Source of the DNA: Balanoglossus misakiensis
Lineage: Eukaryota; Hemichordata
Direction: 5' to 3'
DNA length: 64,000 nucleotides
NCBI GenBank assembly: GCA_040954595.2
Contig: CM082576.2
Span: 7,936,001 to 8,000,000, forward strand
Shown here: positions 1-11,882 of the stretch, piece after piece
Numbering within the stretch: position 1 is the stretch's first letter
How the letters are laid out: each line of letters opens with the position of its first letter
Notes under the pieces: generated by a model
Seen by the model: only the letters and a program-made list of their open reading frames with translations
What the model was told of the DNA's origin: nothing
The model's database searches: none
Position numbers and translations under genes: made by a program

Positions 1-3000
1 GATCCAAGATAATCGCGAGTATTTGCTGAACGATGCCCTGGAGAATAAACACAGACGGGTGAGTATCCTTTGATTCCAGAGTTACGTATATACATGAAGA
101 TATATTCTTCACCTGTTGTACGCTGGAACACAATGTGCTGTAGTGGCTTATAAGCTGTGCAAACTCTCGTCACTGAAGAACATTTTTTATCGTCGTTTCT
201 CCATTGACAGTTCATCTCGGCGAATTACATTCAACGGTACCTGCGGGAAATCTGGTACGGCGACATGTACAAGATCTACGGCACGTCGCACTGCCGGGAA
301 ATACGCCTCTACGGAACGCTGTACTTCCTCACGCCGGTACTCCTGCCGTTCGCCCTGCTGCTCTACCTCTGCTGCCTGCCGTTCCATCTGTGCTGCCGCT
401 ACAAACACCAGCACGACGCCGCCGAGGACGGCGACGAAGTCACCGTCCAGCGCTCCAGCTCCGCCCGACGGTACAGCGAGGACGACATACTGCCGACCGC
501 GCGCAGAAGGCGTCGCTGCAGAAACTGCTGCCGTGGCAGCCACTGCTGTCGCGGGAGCTGCTGCGAGTCTCTGTACAACAACCTCACCAGTTACTTCTAC
601 TTCGTGTTCGTCGTCTCCAAGAACTGCCCCTACATGTTGTTCTACGCCAACCTCGTCTCCTACATCGTTTTCCTGCTGCTCCTCGTCATAAGATGCACCA
701 ATCACACCGACTACTACACCCTGGACAGTCTGCCCGTCGTGGACATCTTCCTCTTCGTATTCATTCTCGGATACCTCATGGAGGAGATCAGGCAGTTCGC
801 GCAGGCGCCTACCGCCAGGGACTACTTCAGTACAACCAGCAACAAATTTGACGTCTTCATGATCGTTGCACTGATCGCCATCATGGCCTACGACATAGCC
901 ATCATAATGACCGGCATATCGTGGGAGCAAGAGGAAATAGCGGTGACCAGCAGCATCGCCATCGCCTTGGTAACTCTGGTGGCGCACTTTCGGTAAGTAG
1001 TCGGCGGCACACCTCAAGTCAGCTCGATTAGCTGGTATTGAAACTTGCCTTATTTTTTTCCACGACCGCTCGTGACTTTTTTACGTTTGTTTGTAGGTTG
1101 ATGTTTTTCCTCCAGGAAAGTCACAGCATCGGACTTCTCGAACTGACGTTTTCTCGGATGTTCAACGATGTTGGTCAGATGTTGATATTTTTGCTTGTCG
1201 GCTTGCTGGCGTTCAGTTTGAGCATCATAAAGGTAAACATAAAAAATAATAATATGAAATTGTGAATATTTCCAGGGCGAATCTGCACGACTTATCGGAG
1301 ATTGCAGATTAAAACCAATTGAAGTTGAAATAAAGTGTTATTGCGTTTGGTTTATCTTGAATCAAGGACCAATACACTAGCTTCGGGATCAGTATCGTTT
1401 ACTAAGGTCCACGAGATGTAATTTTTTACTCTTTTCGCGTTTTGTGTAATTACCGCGGCTGTTTTGTTGGAATAATTCTAACTTACTTTGCATTTGCAGA
1501 CTTACTCATTACTAGCCGGCACATATGATGGGGAGGTTGGAGTGCCACCAGACGACGGCTCCCAGGCGAATGAGACAGACACTGGCTACGATATCGGCGG
1601 TGATGTGTAAGTCCTGGCACTTTTCTGCACTATCTCTCTGTCACGCTCATAGAAACCTTCTATCCAAGATGGCTGTCTTTTTTTGTATATCTCTCTCTCC
1701 TCTTGTAGCATCATTGGTCAGTGAGACAAGAGGTGTTTTGTAAAACGCATTTTTTTTCGTTTACAGGTTGTTTTCTCAAATAGAAGATCTGTTCTGGACT
1801 CTGTTCGGTCTCGGCCAAATCGAATCGTTCGAGTCCGATTTCCTCCTGGTCGAAGCAACAGGCAAACTCTTGTTCGCTGTGTACAACCTGTTGGCCGTCA
1901 TCGTTCTACTGAACATGCTGATAGCCAAAATAAGCGACACCTACAACAGAATCGAGGTACGCAATGATTCAATAACTGTAAAAAAAAATATGACATCTGA
2001 CAACAGACACCTGATGTCTTAATATATTTCTCTCATGTTTAATCACAGCCCCGTGTCATCGTAGAGGGACTGTGCTCTAATATTGGGGGGTTACTCTGTC
2101 TTGTTTTTCACAGGAAAACTCTGCACTGATCTACAACTATGAACGTGCAAAACTGACGTTGGAGTTCCGTGGGGCAGGCGATACCCCCGTTCCCTTCAAC
2201 CTCATCGTGGACACCTATACCTTCATTGTTTTCATATTACGTCAGATGAAACGATGCTGCAGAAATACGTGTGGAAAATGCCTGGTAATAAGTAAAGTCT
2301 TTAATGATCAGGTTTCCTTTCGAACATGGCATTAATGCTATCTATGAGAGCACCGAACGTGGGTTGTAAAATGCATTCCGACCGAGTTTGGTCGAGTTGC
2401 AAATTGTTGTATTTTTGTCAACTTACCCATGATTCTTTGTACTGGGATTTTGTATGTGAAGTGAAAGTTAGCAATTGCAATAGTACAAAAATACATGAAC
2501 TAGGGTTTTTAGTGTTGAAACTGTATTGTGTTTTAAAGTCGCCTATTTCGTGTCATTGCAGAGGAAAGCACCCAACGAGGCGGAGGACAAGCTGAGCGCG
2601 ACCGAGGAGCAGCGAGACGAAAGCGCCAGCCTGCAGAGCGACCCCGCCACGGAGAACATACTGGTGGGCTACGCGGCAGGGCGCCGCCGCTCGACCATCC
2701 TGAAAGGCAGGCGGCACGACCGCAGCGGCAGCCTGACTCACCAGCACATCAAGTCGGTGGACGAGATCAACGAATTCGTCCGCGACAGCTTTCTGAAGCG
2801 GGAGAAGGAGATCAACGTGTACGGCCTGGAACAGGTCCAGACGCACCTGGTGGCCAGCGCCACCAACCTGGAGCGCGACATCCGGGGCCTGGCTGAAGAA
2901 GTCGAGGGTCTGCAGACCACCGGAGAGGAATACTTCAGCATTCTGGAGAGAGATATGAACATCACGCAGAGGTTGATCAAACAGTGTTTAGAACAGGCGT

Positions 3001-3002
3001 AG
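1..3002 (+). CDS. TRPC-like transient receptor potential cation channel, 3' part
   Basis: Seven exons can be joined in phase: 1-58, 211-992, 1097-1232, 1500-1606, 1767-1956, 2114-2284 and 2562-3002 (stop TAG), giving about 627 residues. The N-terminal ankyrin region lies left of the window. The protein shows a pre-S1 segment, S1 (VSYIVFLLLLVI), S2, S3, an S4-S5 linker and S5, a pore segment LFWTLFGLGQ, and S6 ending in VLLNMLIAKISDTYNRIE. After S6 the RAKL and PVPFNLI motifs match the post-S6 region of TRPC channels. A C-terminal helical stretch ends in IKQCLEQA. TRPC channels are plasma-membrane, receptor-operated, calcium-permeable tetramers; this role is inferred from the family. Odd points are an Arg/Cys-rich insert before S1 and a canonical EWKFAR TRP box replaced by a YNYERAKL-type sequence. 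It could be a divergent invertebrate TRPC/TRP-gamma paralogue; subfamily assignment is moderate. Confidence 0.85.
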
Positions 3003-3608
3003 ACATCAGCATATAACCAAGTGGCAGTCGGCGTGTAAAACTAAAAAGTGAACGTGTCCTTAAAATACCATCAATAGTAAGGAACACCCCTCGCTTGAGA
3101 GGTGGGGAATGCCCTTATGGTTTGGACGTCTGTGTCTCAGCGGTGAATGTGGAAGCCCAAATGGCTGTTTAGCATTATAAGTGTTGTTTAATTCTGTTCT
3201 CAGTCACATAGGACCGTGTACCATTTGTATAACTGTACAGCACCCACGTGGTTTTTTACTTAAATTGATCGAACAAGCTACATCAAAGATTGATCTGAAC
3301 ATCTTACTGTCTTATTTTCTCCTTTTCAAAAATCCTTACATTTGTGTTACTTAAGGTAGGGGACTATCAAGATGCAATGCATGGTTATCATATTCCATAG
3401 CCTTATATGTAGAATTTTGAAAAATCACTTGAAATGTATAGAAAAGGTGCCAAAAGAGAAGCGTCACTATAATTATGATATAAAAAGAAAATGGTGTGTT
3501 CTCATTGTGATGTATAAATTAAATTATGACAAAACTAACGCCATTGTATTTTTGACGGACTTTTTTAAAAACACAAATATGACCATATTATTATTCGTAT
3601 ACATATTG

Positions 3609-3614
3609 AATAAA
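3609..3614 (+). promoter_or_regulatory. AATAAA poly(A) signal, probably of the TRPC-like gene
   Basis: A canonical AATAAA lies about 600 bases after the channel stop codon, inside an AT-rich stretch that reads as 3' untranslated sequence. No closer canonical signal was seen. Confidence 0.45.
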
Positions 3615-4327
<713 letters not shown>

Positions 4328-4329
4328 AT

Positions 4330-6551
4330 ATGTCTTCTTTCCAACACGATTCTCAATCTGGTCGCCACGCGAGACGAAATCAAAAGTCTCAGAAGACCAA
4401 AGTTGTTCCATTTGAACTAGATGACGATGACAAAAGTCAGTACAGTCAGTCTGAAATAAGGGTGTCTTCTGTTGAAACTTCTCCTCGAACTTCTCGAACG
4501 CCGGCTCGTAATATCAGAAGTAAGCACTATACGCATTTAGGCAGTCATACGGTATCAATTTTTGGTTCGCAATTTCACAAGGAGTTGTCTCTCTGACGGT
4601 TTGTCACACTACCAGGGAATAATTTTGCTTTGGTGGCAACTTTTATCGTTTTGTTTTAAGTATACTCTTCCCAACTTTATTCTTCCCATTTTGAATTCTC
4701 CGCGAATTTGAACGCTACCCATTTGAATTGTTCACTCTGTATAACTTTGGCTGACCTTTGACGACATATGGCCAAGATGAAAACATCTTCAACAAACTTG
4801 TTTGAACATCAACAAATAAAAAAACAATGACCTGGTTTTATTAGAACGAAAATCCGCCAACGATGATTGTTTTTCATCGATGAATGATGTGTTTCCAAAT
4901 TCCCATTTTATTTATCAGGTGACATCTTGCCTTCTATGCTGGTCAGTGATGACGCGATTGCTGCTGATCCGGCACTGGTTGCTAAGCCGAAGCGTCGTAG
5001 CAACCGTCGCGGCAAATCACCGGCACGGGTGATGAAGAAAGCGGATCCGTCCAAACTTCTCGCCCTGCAATCTCCCGACGGCATCGAAACCGTGGATTTA
5101 AATGACGTGCCCTCTGGAGGGCGCCTTGCCAAAGGTATCCCTTTCGTTTTAATCTTTGGTGGCTTGAATACAGTGCTTACAAAACCTGCATGATAACCGG
5201 GCACTATTTTAGAAAGCGCCAGAACCTTATACAGCAATAACATCGGTAGTTTCCAGAAAAGCTTACCGGACTCAAATATGTCTCACGGACCACTCTCGGG
5301 GAAAAATCCTCCTAACCAAAACGTTTTGTTCCGCAGATGCCAAAGGCGATTATCCTCTTGGATTGGAGCCCGGTGTTCCTCGAACTGAGTTTATGAAGAC
5401 TCCTGATATACATATTGTTGGTATGTATTACTTGGTATTTCTCTTAAAAGGAGGAATATCACCTCTAATATACAAACAAAAAATTATATGGCGTGGCAAG
5501 GTCTACCTCATGCAATAATCGAGAGAAATAATCGGTGGTTTATTGAATGGGGGAATGACATACCCTTTGCAATTTGCAGGTACAACTCCAAGTCCGGACT
5601 TCTATTATGATCCGATGTCACCAAGAAACGAAGAAGCTGGTTTCTCTGCTTCTCCGTCAAGATCACCTCAACTCAACATTTATGACGACACTGAGCTTGA
5701 GAACATTGATGGACCAATCAGACGGGTTGTGGTAGAGCTTCCGAGCGCAACCAATGAGGGGGAATTTTACTCCCACTCTTCGAGCCTTGCCCCTCGCCAC
5801 GAAATCTACCGGGACCTGGACTTCTCTCGAAATGACCGAGTGCCGGCTCAGCCAATCTCATACAAACCCGCAGTTGAAAATGGTAAGGATATGATATTTC
5901 TCAGTCGATTAAAAACAAGTGATATTTGGTGTCGCATGTTCTTGTTTCAAAGTTATGGGAACAATGTTTGTTGCACTGTTCTTGAAAAATTTTCCTTGTA
6001 TTTTGTCTTTCATTAAAGATAAGTGGTGGAATGTCGATGCCGCCAGGCGACGAGTGACTGACAAATTTAACACTAACATGACGACAGCCAAAGCGACCTC
6101 TCTCGGCCAAAGCGAAAATCGATTCGCCAATCGTTGGAGTTCAAAGGAACCTCTCCAAACACGGCCTACACCGTCATTCCAGTATCAACATAGGAAGGAC
6201 GAAAACACCAAACAGACCCGTCGCGGCGGTATTCCAAAACAAGACCTGCGCGCACCCTTCGTCGTGCCAGAAATCGGCGACGACATGCGTACACCCCGAC
6301 AGCGGGAGAGCCGCCAGAGGGCGACACAGCGTGGCAACGGTAGCATCCACCTACCACCAATGATTCAGAGGAACTCTGCAATGGTCAGCCAATCATACGC
6401 CGCCAACGATTTCATGGACCAGGCCAGCGCCCAATCAGCAAAGCCGTCGGTAGGTGCAGCGAGTGGCAAACTTGATCACGTGGTCGAGAAGAGGCGAAAG
6501 CGCAGGTCAAAGAGACCAAAGGGGAGACGAGTAAGCAAGAAAGTGGATTAA
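4330..6551 (+). CDS. Uncharacterised disordered basic protein
   Basis: Exons 4330-4519, 4919-5134, 5337-5420, 5580-5882 and 6019-6551 (TAA) join in frame to 441 residues counted from ATG 4330. Every intron is phase 1 and every internal exon begins with a GT- or AT-type half codon. The first exon may be internal: CAAG just before 4328 follows a perfect pyrimidine tract, and a phase-1 join would also fit, so the true start may lie further left. I recognise no domain. The protein has low complexity and is rich in Ser, Pro, Arg and Lys, with an acidic DDDDKSQYSQSE patch, KPKRRSNRRGKSPAR, SPSRSP-type sites and a very basic C-terminus (VEKRRKRRSKRPKGRR) that looks like a nuclear localisation signal. 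Nuclear or cytoskeletal localisation would be a guess. The acceptor of the last exon (CATTAAAG) is weak, but the phase agrees. Confidence 0.65.
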
Positions 6552-7214
6552 GGAGTTCTCCTGTCTAACAAATTTACAATGGAGACCCGGTTTTCCAAGT
6601 GTGCGACGGATACAATTTGATCAAACAAAACCAAACGAAAAAACCACATTTACAAATAGGGCAAAATGGTAAAGTAAGCCAAACAATGATGGTGTCAAAA
6701 ACACCACATTCTAACAAATGAGACACAATGATGAAAAAAAGGTCGCACAGTGATGGTGTCCCTGACAATAATTATCCAAACAAATGAGGCAAAAATGTTC
6801 AAATAAGTTCTAAGCCATACTTCGCAGAAGCGTAACATCTGCTTCGGTGAATAATGAAGGTGCTGGGTTTCGTTATCCGCGTTAGTTCTCCAACATGGCC
6901 GATATCGTATTTGAGAAAAGCATATACATGTACACACAATTCCATTTCGCGTCAGTAAGACGTAATAGTCTTTGTCAAGGGACACACAGACTGGTAGGCT
7001 GGGACGCTATGTTCGGGAAATACACTGTACAGTGTTAATATTTCACAGTTTATCGTTACACAAAAGTAGGCCAGTGACCAGTTCCAGTAATTGACTTAAA
7101 AGATAATTAAGTCATATAAATGGGATACTGGTAATGGGTTTCGTATTCACACAACTTCAACGAAACATAAGTACTGTAAGAAACGACACATTGATCATAA
7201 CTGACGATTACTGA
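6552..7214. other. Intergenic, probable 3' UTR of preceding gene
   Basis: No coding exon, RNA gene or repeat was recognised. The sequence is AT-rich with short A-rich runs. No clear AATAAA was found close to the preceding stop. Confidence 0.4.
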
Positions 7215-7298
7215 AACCACTATGGACATGATGGATATGATGATGATGCTGATGACGACGACGATGACGACAATGGTGATGATGATAATTTTGTTGGA

Positions 7299-7386
<88 letters not shown>

Positions 7387-8033
7387 TATATGACGATGAT
7401 GACAATGATGGTGATGGCGATGCACTTGGATATGATGTTGATGACGGTGCTGCTGCTGATGATGGTGACTACGACGATGATGACAATGATGGTGATGGCG
7501 ATGCACTTGGATATGATGTTGATGACGGTGCTGCTGCTGATGATGGTGACTATGACGATGATGACAATGATGGTGATGGCGATGCACTTGGATATGATGT
7601 TGATGACGGTGCTGCTGCTGATGATGGTGACTATGACGATGATGACAATGATGGTGATGGCGATGCACTTGGATATGATGTTGATGAAGGTGCTGCTGCT
7701 GATGATGGTGACTATGACGATGATGACAATGATGGTGATGGCGATGCACTTGGATATGATGTTGATGACGGTGCTGCTGCTGCTGATGATGGTGACTATG
7801 ACGATGATGATGACAATGATGGTGATGCTCTTGGATATGATGTTGATGACGGTGCTGCTGCTGATGATGATGATGATGACTATGATGACAATGATGGTGA
7901 TGGCGATGCTCTTGGATATAATGTTGATGACGGTGCTGCTGCTGATGGCAATGATGATGACGACGACGATGGTGATGATGATGATTTTTTTTACAAATGT
8001 GTTAATATAATTTCAAAAATTATTGATTCATAA
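7215..8033 (+). CDS. Possible Asp-rich repeat protein or exon, no ATG
   Basis: One + frame is open from 7215 (after TGA 7212) to TAA 8031-8033, 272 codons, without any Met in the upstream part. It reads as poly-Asp, then 27-residue repeats of the form DNDGDGDALGYDVDDGAAAD, then a non-repetitive tail ending FYKCVNIISKIIDS. Between units many changes are synonymous in this frame (TAC/TAT, GCA/GCT, GAC/GAT) or conservative (D to E), as expected if the frame was once under selection. Against this: triplet repeats keep many frames open (a Met-rich + frame and a His-rich - frame are also open), no start codon is present, and no acceptor was identified at the 5' edge. It may be an internal exon, a decayed gene or only a repeat. 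Confidence 0.25.
7302..7385 (+). repeat. (GAT)28 microsatellite
   Basis: Twenty-eight uninterrupted GAT triplets. It opens the larger acidic repeat region and is in the same triplet register as the 81-bp units that follow. Confidence 0.95.
7386..7960 (+). repeat. 81-bp minisatellite, seven units
   Basis: The landmark TGCACTTGG or its variant TGCTCTTGG recurs at 7421, 7502, 7583, 7664, 7745, 7826 and 7907, exactly 81 bases apart. Units differ by point changes and by whole-triplet indels only. One unit gains GCT and GAT and loses GGCGAT, so it stays 81 long. Confidence 0.95.
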
Positions 8034-10038
8034 TGTCAATAACATCTTCTGTATTCCCATTTTGATTTCAAGGAATTCACACCTACTTTCAACACGAAAC
8101 ACATACTAAAACAACAAGCGTCCCAGCCTACCAGTGTCCCCTATCATAATGTTAAGACTGTGTGATTTTATTGTGGTACAGGAAATTCAACCAGAGAGGT
8201 TCTTTGGTAACACCAGCGTTTGATTAAATTTTCATCGGTCAAAACGCGCTTATAAGGTCGTGTGTACATATATAAATGTCAATGTCCTTATAACAGAAAC
8301 CCAGCACCTTAACAATGCAATCCCTCATATCAACTGTGATATAAAAAACCATCGATTAAATCCAGTCAAAAAACATTTTCATATGTTAATATAACACCAC
8401 TTATTGCTCTCATTTGTTTAATGTCAGGCATGAAACTTGGTATTTTTTTTTAAATACTGAAAATATTGAAATAAAATATTTTAGAGAAAAAATCCCTGCA
8501 CTGTCGTTTACTTTAGTTTATATGTGTTTCCCATAATGATACACGGCCAGGCGACGATACATTCTCCAGCAGAGGAAAAACATAAAAAGAAGTAAAGAAA
8601 CATGATTCAAGTATGCATCACCGCTGAAGTGGAATGTTTCCCTAATGTAGAGGTCAAACTTTAGCAAATAAAAGAATGGGTTTGGACCAAGCCAAGGTGT
8701 TGAAAGGGTTATACAAAGGAAGAGATCGTCCGATGCTGCATTGTCAGCCCCCGCAATCCGATAAAAGTGGTGGGCGTCCCTGCTGGCTTTTGTACAAAAG
8801 GTCGTGGTTGTCTCAAGATGGTGCCACTACATACTATATTTAGAGTACTATTGATATGCTAAGTTATGAGTCAGATTACATTAATTCCTTATAAGGAGGT
8901 TTCCCCCATGAAGAAAGTGGGCGTAACCGAGTTCTTGGCCATGGAGATGCGTCTGTTTGTTTGTGTACGAACTACGTCATTCAATTCTTTTCTTATGGAA
9001 ATGTTGTTTGATACTGATTGATCGATGCCGCGGCGAGTGACTAAGATGGGAGGGATTGTGCTCGTTCTATTAGTGTCTAAGTCACGATTGTCACGTGGTA
9101 GAAGTGACGACTAAGCCAAACCAAGGGAAAACAGAAAATTACAAATTTCTTGCTGAAAAAAACTTAAATTAAAAATCTCGATAAAAATAAAAATATAAGC
9201 ATTTGATTTTTTTCTACAACAAGACTTCATACGCAACTGTCGTGAGATAGAATCGGGTCGTTAAAGTCAACATCCGACGTTGACGAAAAATAGCTCAGAT
9301 TTCCAGCAAACTTTTCATGTTAAAATACTTCGCCAACTTGACCACTAACCGGGGCTAGCATGTATGAACTTTTTAACTGGTGAAATGCAACTCGTCTTCA
9401 CCTTGAAGCATTCTGTCTCCGTACTCTGCGAATCGTTTTATTTTTAAGTCCGACCGTCCGAAATGTATTTTGACCGGGCCAACCGGCAGTATACAGACAT
9501 GGTGACACAGATCATCTAGAGGGTTACTAGAAAGATCATTCTCTCATTGAGTTGATGTTGCAAATTAGTACACGTAGTTCGTTAAGAGGCATAGTTGGCT
9601 CAAGGTTTTCTTCCCCATAGACCGACCCATCCTGCAAAAGGGATTTTAGGTCTGAAACAAAACAGCAGTTATAGCTATGCTGTTTTCTCGAATTAAGACC
9701 TTCATCTGTCGATTGGATTTTCGAATTTTAAGCTGTGAAAATTCACAGTAAATTCATAGAAAATCCCAGTAAATACACGATATTTCGCGTTCAGAAATTT
9801 TCAGTGCGAGTTTGCTATCAAATCTGCAAAAGGGCGCAGTACAATAGGCTCGACAAGGTCGGTCTTAATTTGAATAACAATGGCATTTTCTGGCCTCTAT
9901 TGGGAGTCATCATCCTTCAATGGAGACCTGGTACCTCTGATCACCACAGCGCACCAATTATTGGGACCCCGTGATGACGCACACAGGCTCAACAATAACA
10001 AGAACGAAGAGATATCTCCTGTTGGTGGTAGAAATAGC
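8034..10038. other. Intergenic stretch, nothing recognised
   Basis: About 2 kb of AT-rich sequence. Both strands were scanned for long open frames, tandem repeats and tRNA-like boxes; none was convincing. Short open frames at 9735-10128 lack splice support and overlap the promoter of the next gene. Confidence 0.5.
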
Positions 10039-10045
10039 ATAAATA
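10039..10045 (+). promoter_or_regulatory. TATA-like box of the secreted repeat protein gene
   Basis: ATAAATA within GCATAAATAGAG, about 120 bases before a good splice donor (AAG|GTAAG at 10166). An inverted CCAAT (ATTGG) lies at about 9959. Transcription would start near 10070 and give a non-coding first exon ending at 10165. Confidence 0.5.
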
Positions 10046-10527
10046 GAGCGCAGGGGCTCTCGTTTGGTCACAACTTGGACAATCACTTGGACAAGACGAT
10101 CCGAAGAAAGCCTGAAACGAAGTTTTAATATCTACTCTCTTCTCTTGACGACAAGACGTTATAAGGTAAGTTGCGGTCGACTCTCAGTAGATCTGCATGG
10201 CTCTCGTTAGATTGCGATCATTTGATTTGCAACAGAAAGTTTTCTGTATGCAGAAAAGTAACCCTTTTCCCTGACTTTACGCGCGTATTTTAGTCTTTTA
10301 TCACAAGAAAGGAAAAGGCACCGTGCCATCGGATGTGCATTTATCAATTACAGCAATATGTTTTTTTAAAAAAACAACCACATTTCTTACCGATTTCTAC
10401 ACACAAGATTGAAAAATATTATCCCCTTTGCGTTTTCTTCCCAGGCGGTATTATTGCGTAGATTTGCCTTATTGACTGACAACAGGTATAATCTTGTCTT
10501 CACTTTTTTCCCCGATAGGTTCCTGAG

Positions 10528-11334
10528 ATGAAGGCACAGTTGGTCTTACTGTTTTGCCTGGTTGTGGCAACTACAGTTGTTCAATGTCGTCCTGCTCGGG
10601 GCAGGATCCCGGGTCGGGGACCACCACCGGGGGATCATGGAAGACCAGAACGGCCAGAGGGTGGCGAAAGACCAGAACGGCCAGAGGGTGGCGAAAGACC
10701 AGAACGGCCAGAGGGTGGCGAAAGACCAGAACGGCCAGAGGGTGGCGAAAAACCAGAACGGCCAGAGGGTGGCGAAAGACCAGAACGGCCAGCGGATGGC
10801 GAAAGACCAGAACGGCCGGCAGGTGGCGAAAGACCAGAACGGCCGGCAGGTGGCGAAAGACCAGAAAAACCAGTCGATGGCGAAAGACCAGAAAAGCCAG
10901 TCGATGGCGAAAGACCAGTTGAGGAAGATTCTGCCGTCGAGATTCGCGAGCGCCGACGTGCGCCTTTCCGTCCCTTTGGCGGTCGGCGTCCACAGAAGCC
11001 ACATGGCGGCGCCAGGCCCGGTAGGCCGGAAAGTGACAGTGATAGCGAGAGTGACAGTGATAGTGAGAGCGAAGAATGTGAGGATTTCGACACAAACAGC
11101 GATGAGGGACCCCGCGGACGTAGAAAAGACGGACGTCACGGGCCACAAGGCGGCCGCCCTTCGCGTCGCCGCTGCAAACCAAGGCCAAGTGGAGTGCCAC
11201 CCCGCCCTTCTCGCGGACCACGCCCCAGTGGGGTACCACCGCCGCGCCCCTCTCGCATACCGCCTCCAAGTGGAGTTCCACCACAACCGCATTCACCTCG
11301 TCCAACCGAGTTACCAACGCCTGTCGAACCTTAA
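10528..11334 (+). CDS. Secreted RPERPEGGE-repeat protein
   Basis: A single coding exon of 268 residues, starting nine bases after the acceptor CCCGATAG|G at 10519; a non-coding first exon ends at 10165. Residues 1-20 are a clear signal peptide (Leu/Val-rich core, cleavage near VVQC). A Gly/Pro-rich linker leads into ten 9-residue repeats, an acidic SDSDSES block, a basic GRRKDGRHG segment with few Cys, and a Pro-rich tail with three PSGVPP units. There are no recognised enzyme domains. Composition suggests an extracellular matrix, mucus or biomineral-type scaffold protein, with the acidic Ser/Asp block able to bind calcium; this is inference from composition only. Repeat units drift from PEGG through PAGG to PVDG along the array. 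An AATAAA at 11877 is the likely 3' end. Confidence 0.8.
   Translation: MKAQLVLLFCLVVATTVVQCRPARGRIPGRGPPPGDHGRPERPEGGERPERPEGGERPERPEGGERPERPEGGEKPERPEGGERPERPADGERPERPAGGERPERPAGGERPEKPVDGERPEKPVDGERPVEEDSAVEIRERRRAPFRPFGGRRPQKPHGGARPGRPESDSDSESDSDSESEECEDFDTNSDEGPRGRRKDGRHGPQGGRPSRRRCKPRPSGVPPRPSRGPRPSGVPPPRPSRIPPPSGVPPQPHSPRPTELPTPVEP
10639..10908 (+). repeat. 27-bp tandem repeat, ten units, coding
   Basis: Ten in-frame units of 27 bases encode the 9-residue repeat. The unit length is a multiple of three and contains no stop in several frames, so long shadow frames run over the gene on both strands. Confidence 0.95.
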
Positions 11335-11876
11335 ACGCATATGTTATGATTTCACTAAGTCATTTTCACTTAGTGATTTGCATGCTAACACACTCGCAAG
11401 ATTCTTTTAGTGTGCGATGTGCTTTGAAACTGAACGAGAACATTTTGTTCAAGTTTGCTTATAGTTGTGGCTTAGATTGTCACAGTTTGTGCGTTTAGAC
11501 TGCTAAAAGCTTGAGTGTTTGCCACTTGTGCTCGGGCGAAAGTCGTGGTATTATTTTGACAGCACAGAATGACACGTGCTGATTTCTCACACATTTTACC
11601 CAATGTGCAATATCTTATGGTACTACCAATCGTGTTAGTGGTTATGCTGTAGAAAAATAACAAGTGATTGCCACGTTTCGTTTCTTCTGAGAGGATTATA
11701 TTGTCAGCATTTTGTTTTTCTCGTTGCATAGCGAAACACGCCTTTGTGCGCATTTTCAGCACACTCGTGTAGACGTCTATCTAGCGAATGTAATTGCGAC
11801 AATCGACTTTATTGTGTGTTCATCAGACTGTTGACTTTTGTTGGAATTAAAAAAGGATAAATATATTCTTGCATTA

Positions 11877-11882
11877 AATAAA
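11877..11882 (+). promoter_or_regulatory. AATAAA poly(A) signal of the secreted repeat protein gene
   Basis: Canonical hexamer 543 bases after the stop codon, with no intervening gene. Confidence 0.6.

Noticed and set aside
7195-7749. His-rich reverse-strand frame and Met-rich + frame over the GAT region
   Set aside because: Both are other-frame readings of GAT triplets; composition is trivial and there is no unique flanking sequence of interest.
10546-11317. Long reverse-strand open frames (248 and 152 codons) across the secreted repeat gene
   Set aside because: They arise from the 27-base repeat lacking stops; they have no signal peptide, splice support or sensible composition, whereas the + frame has a signal peptide and acceptor-proximal ATG.
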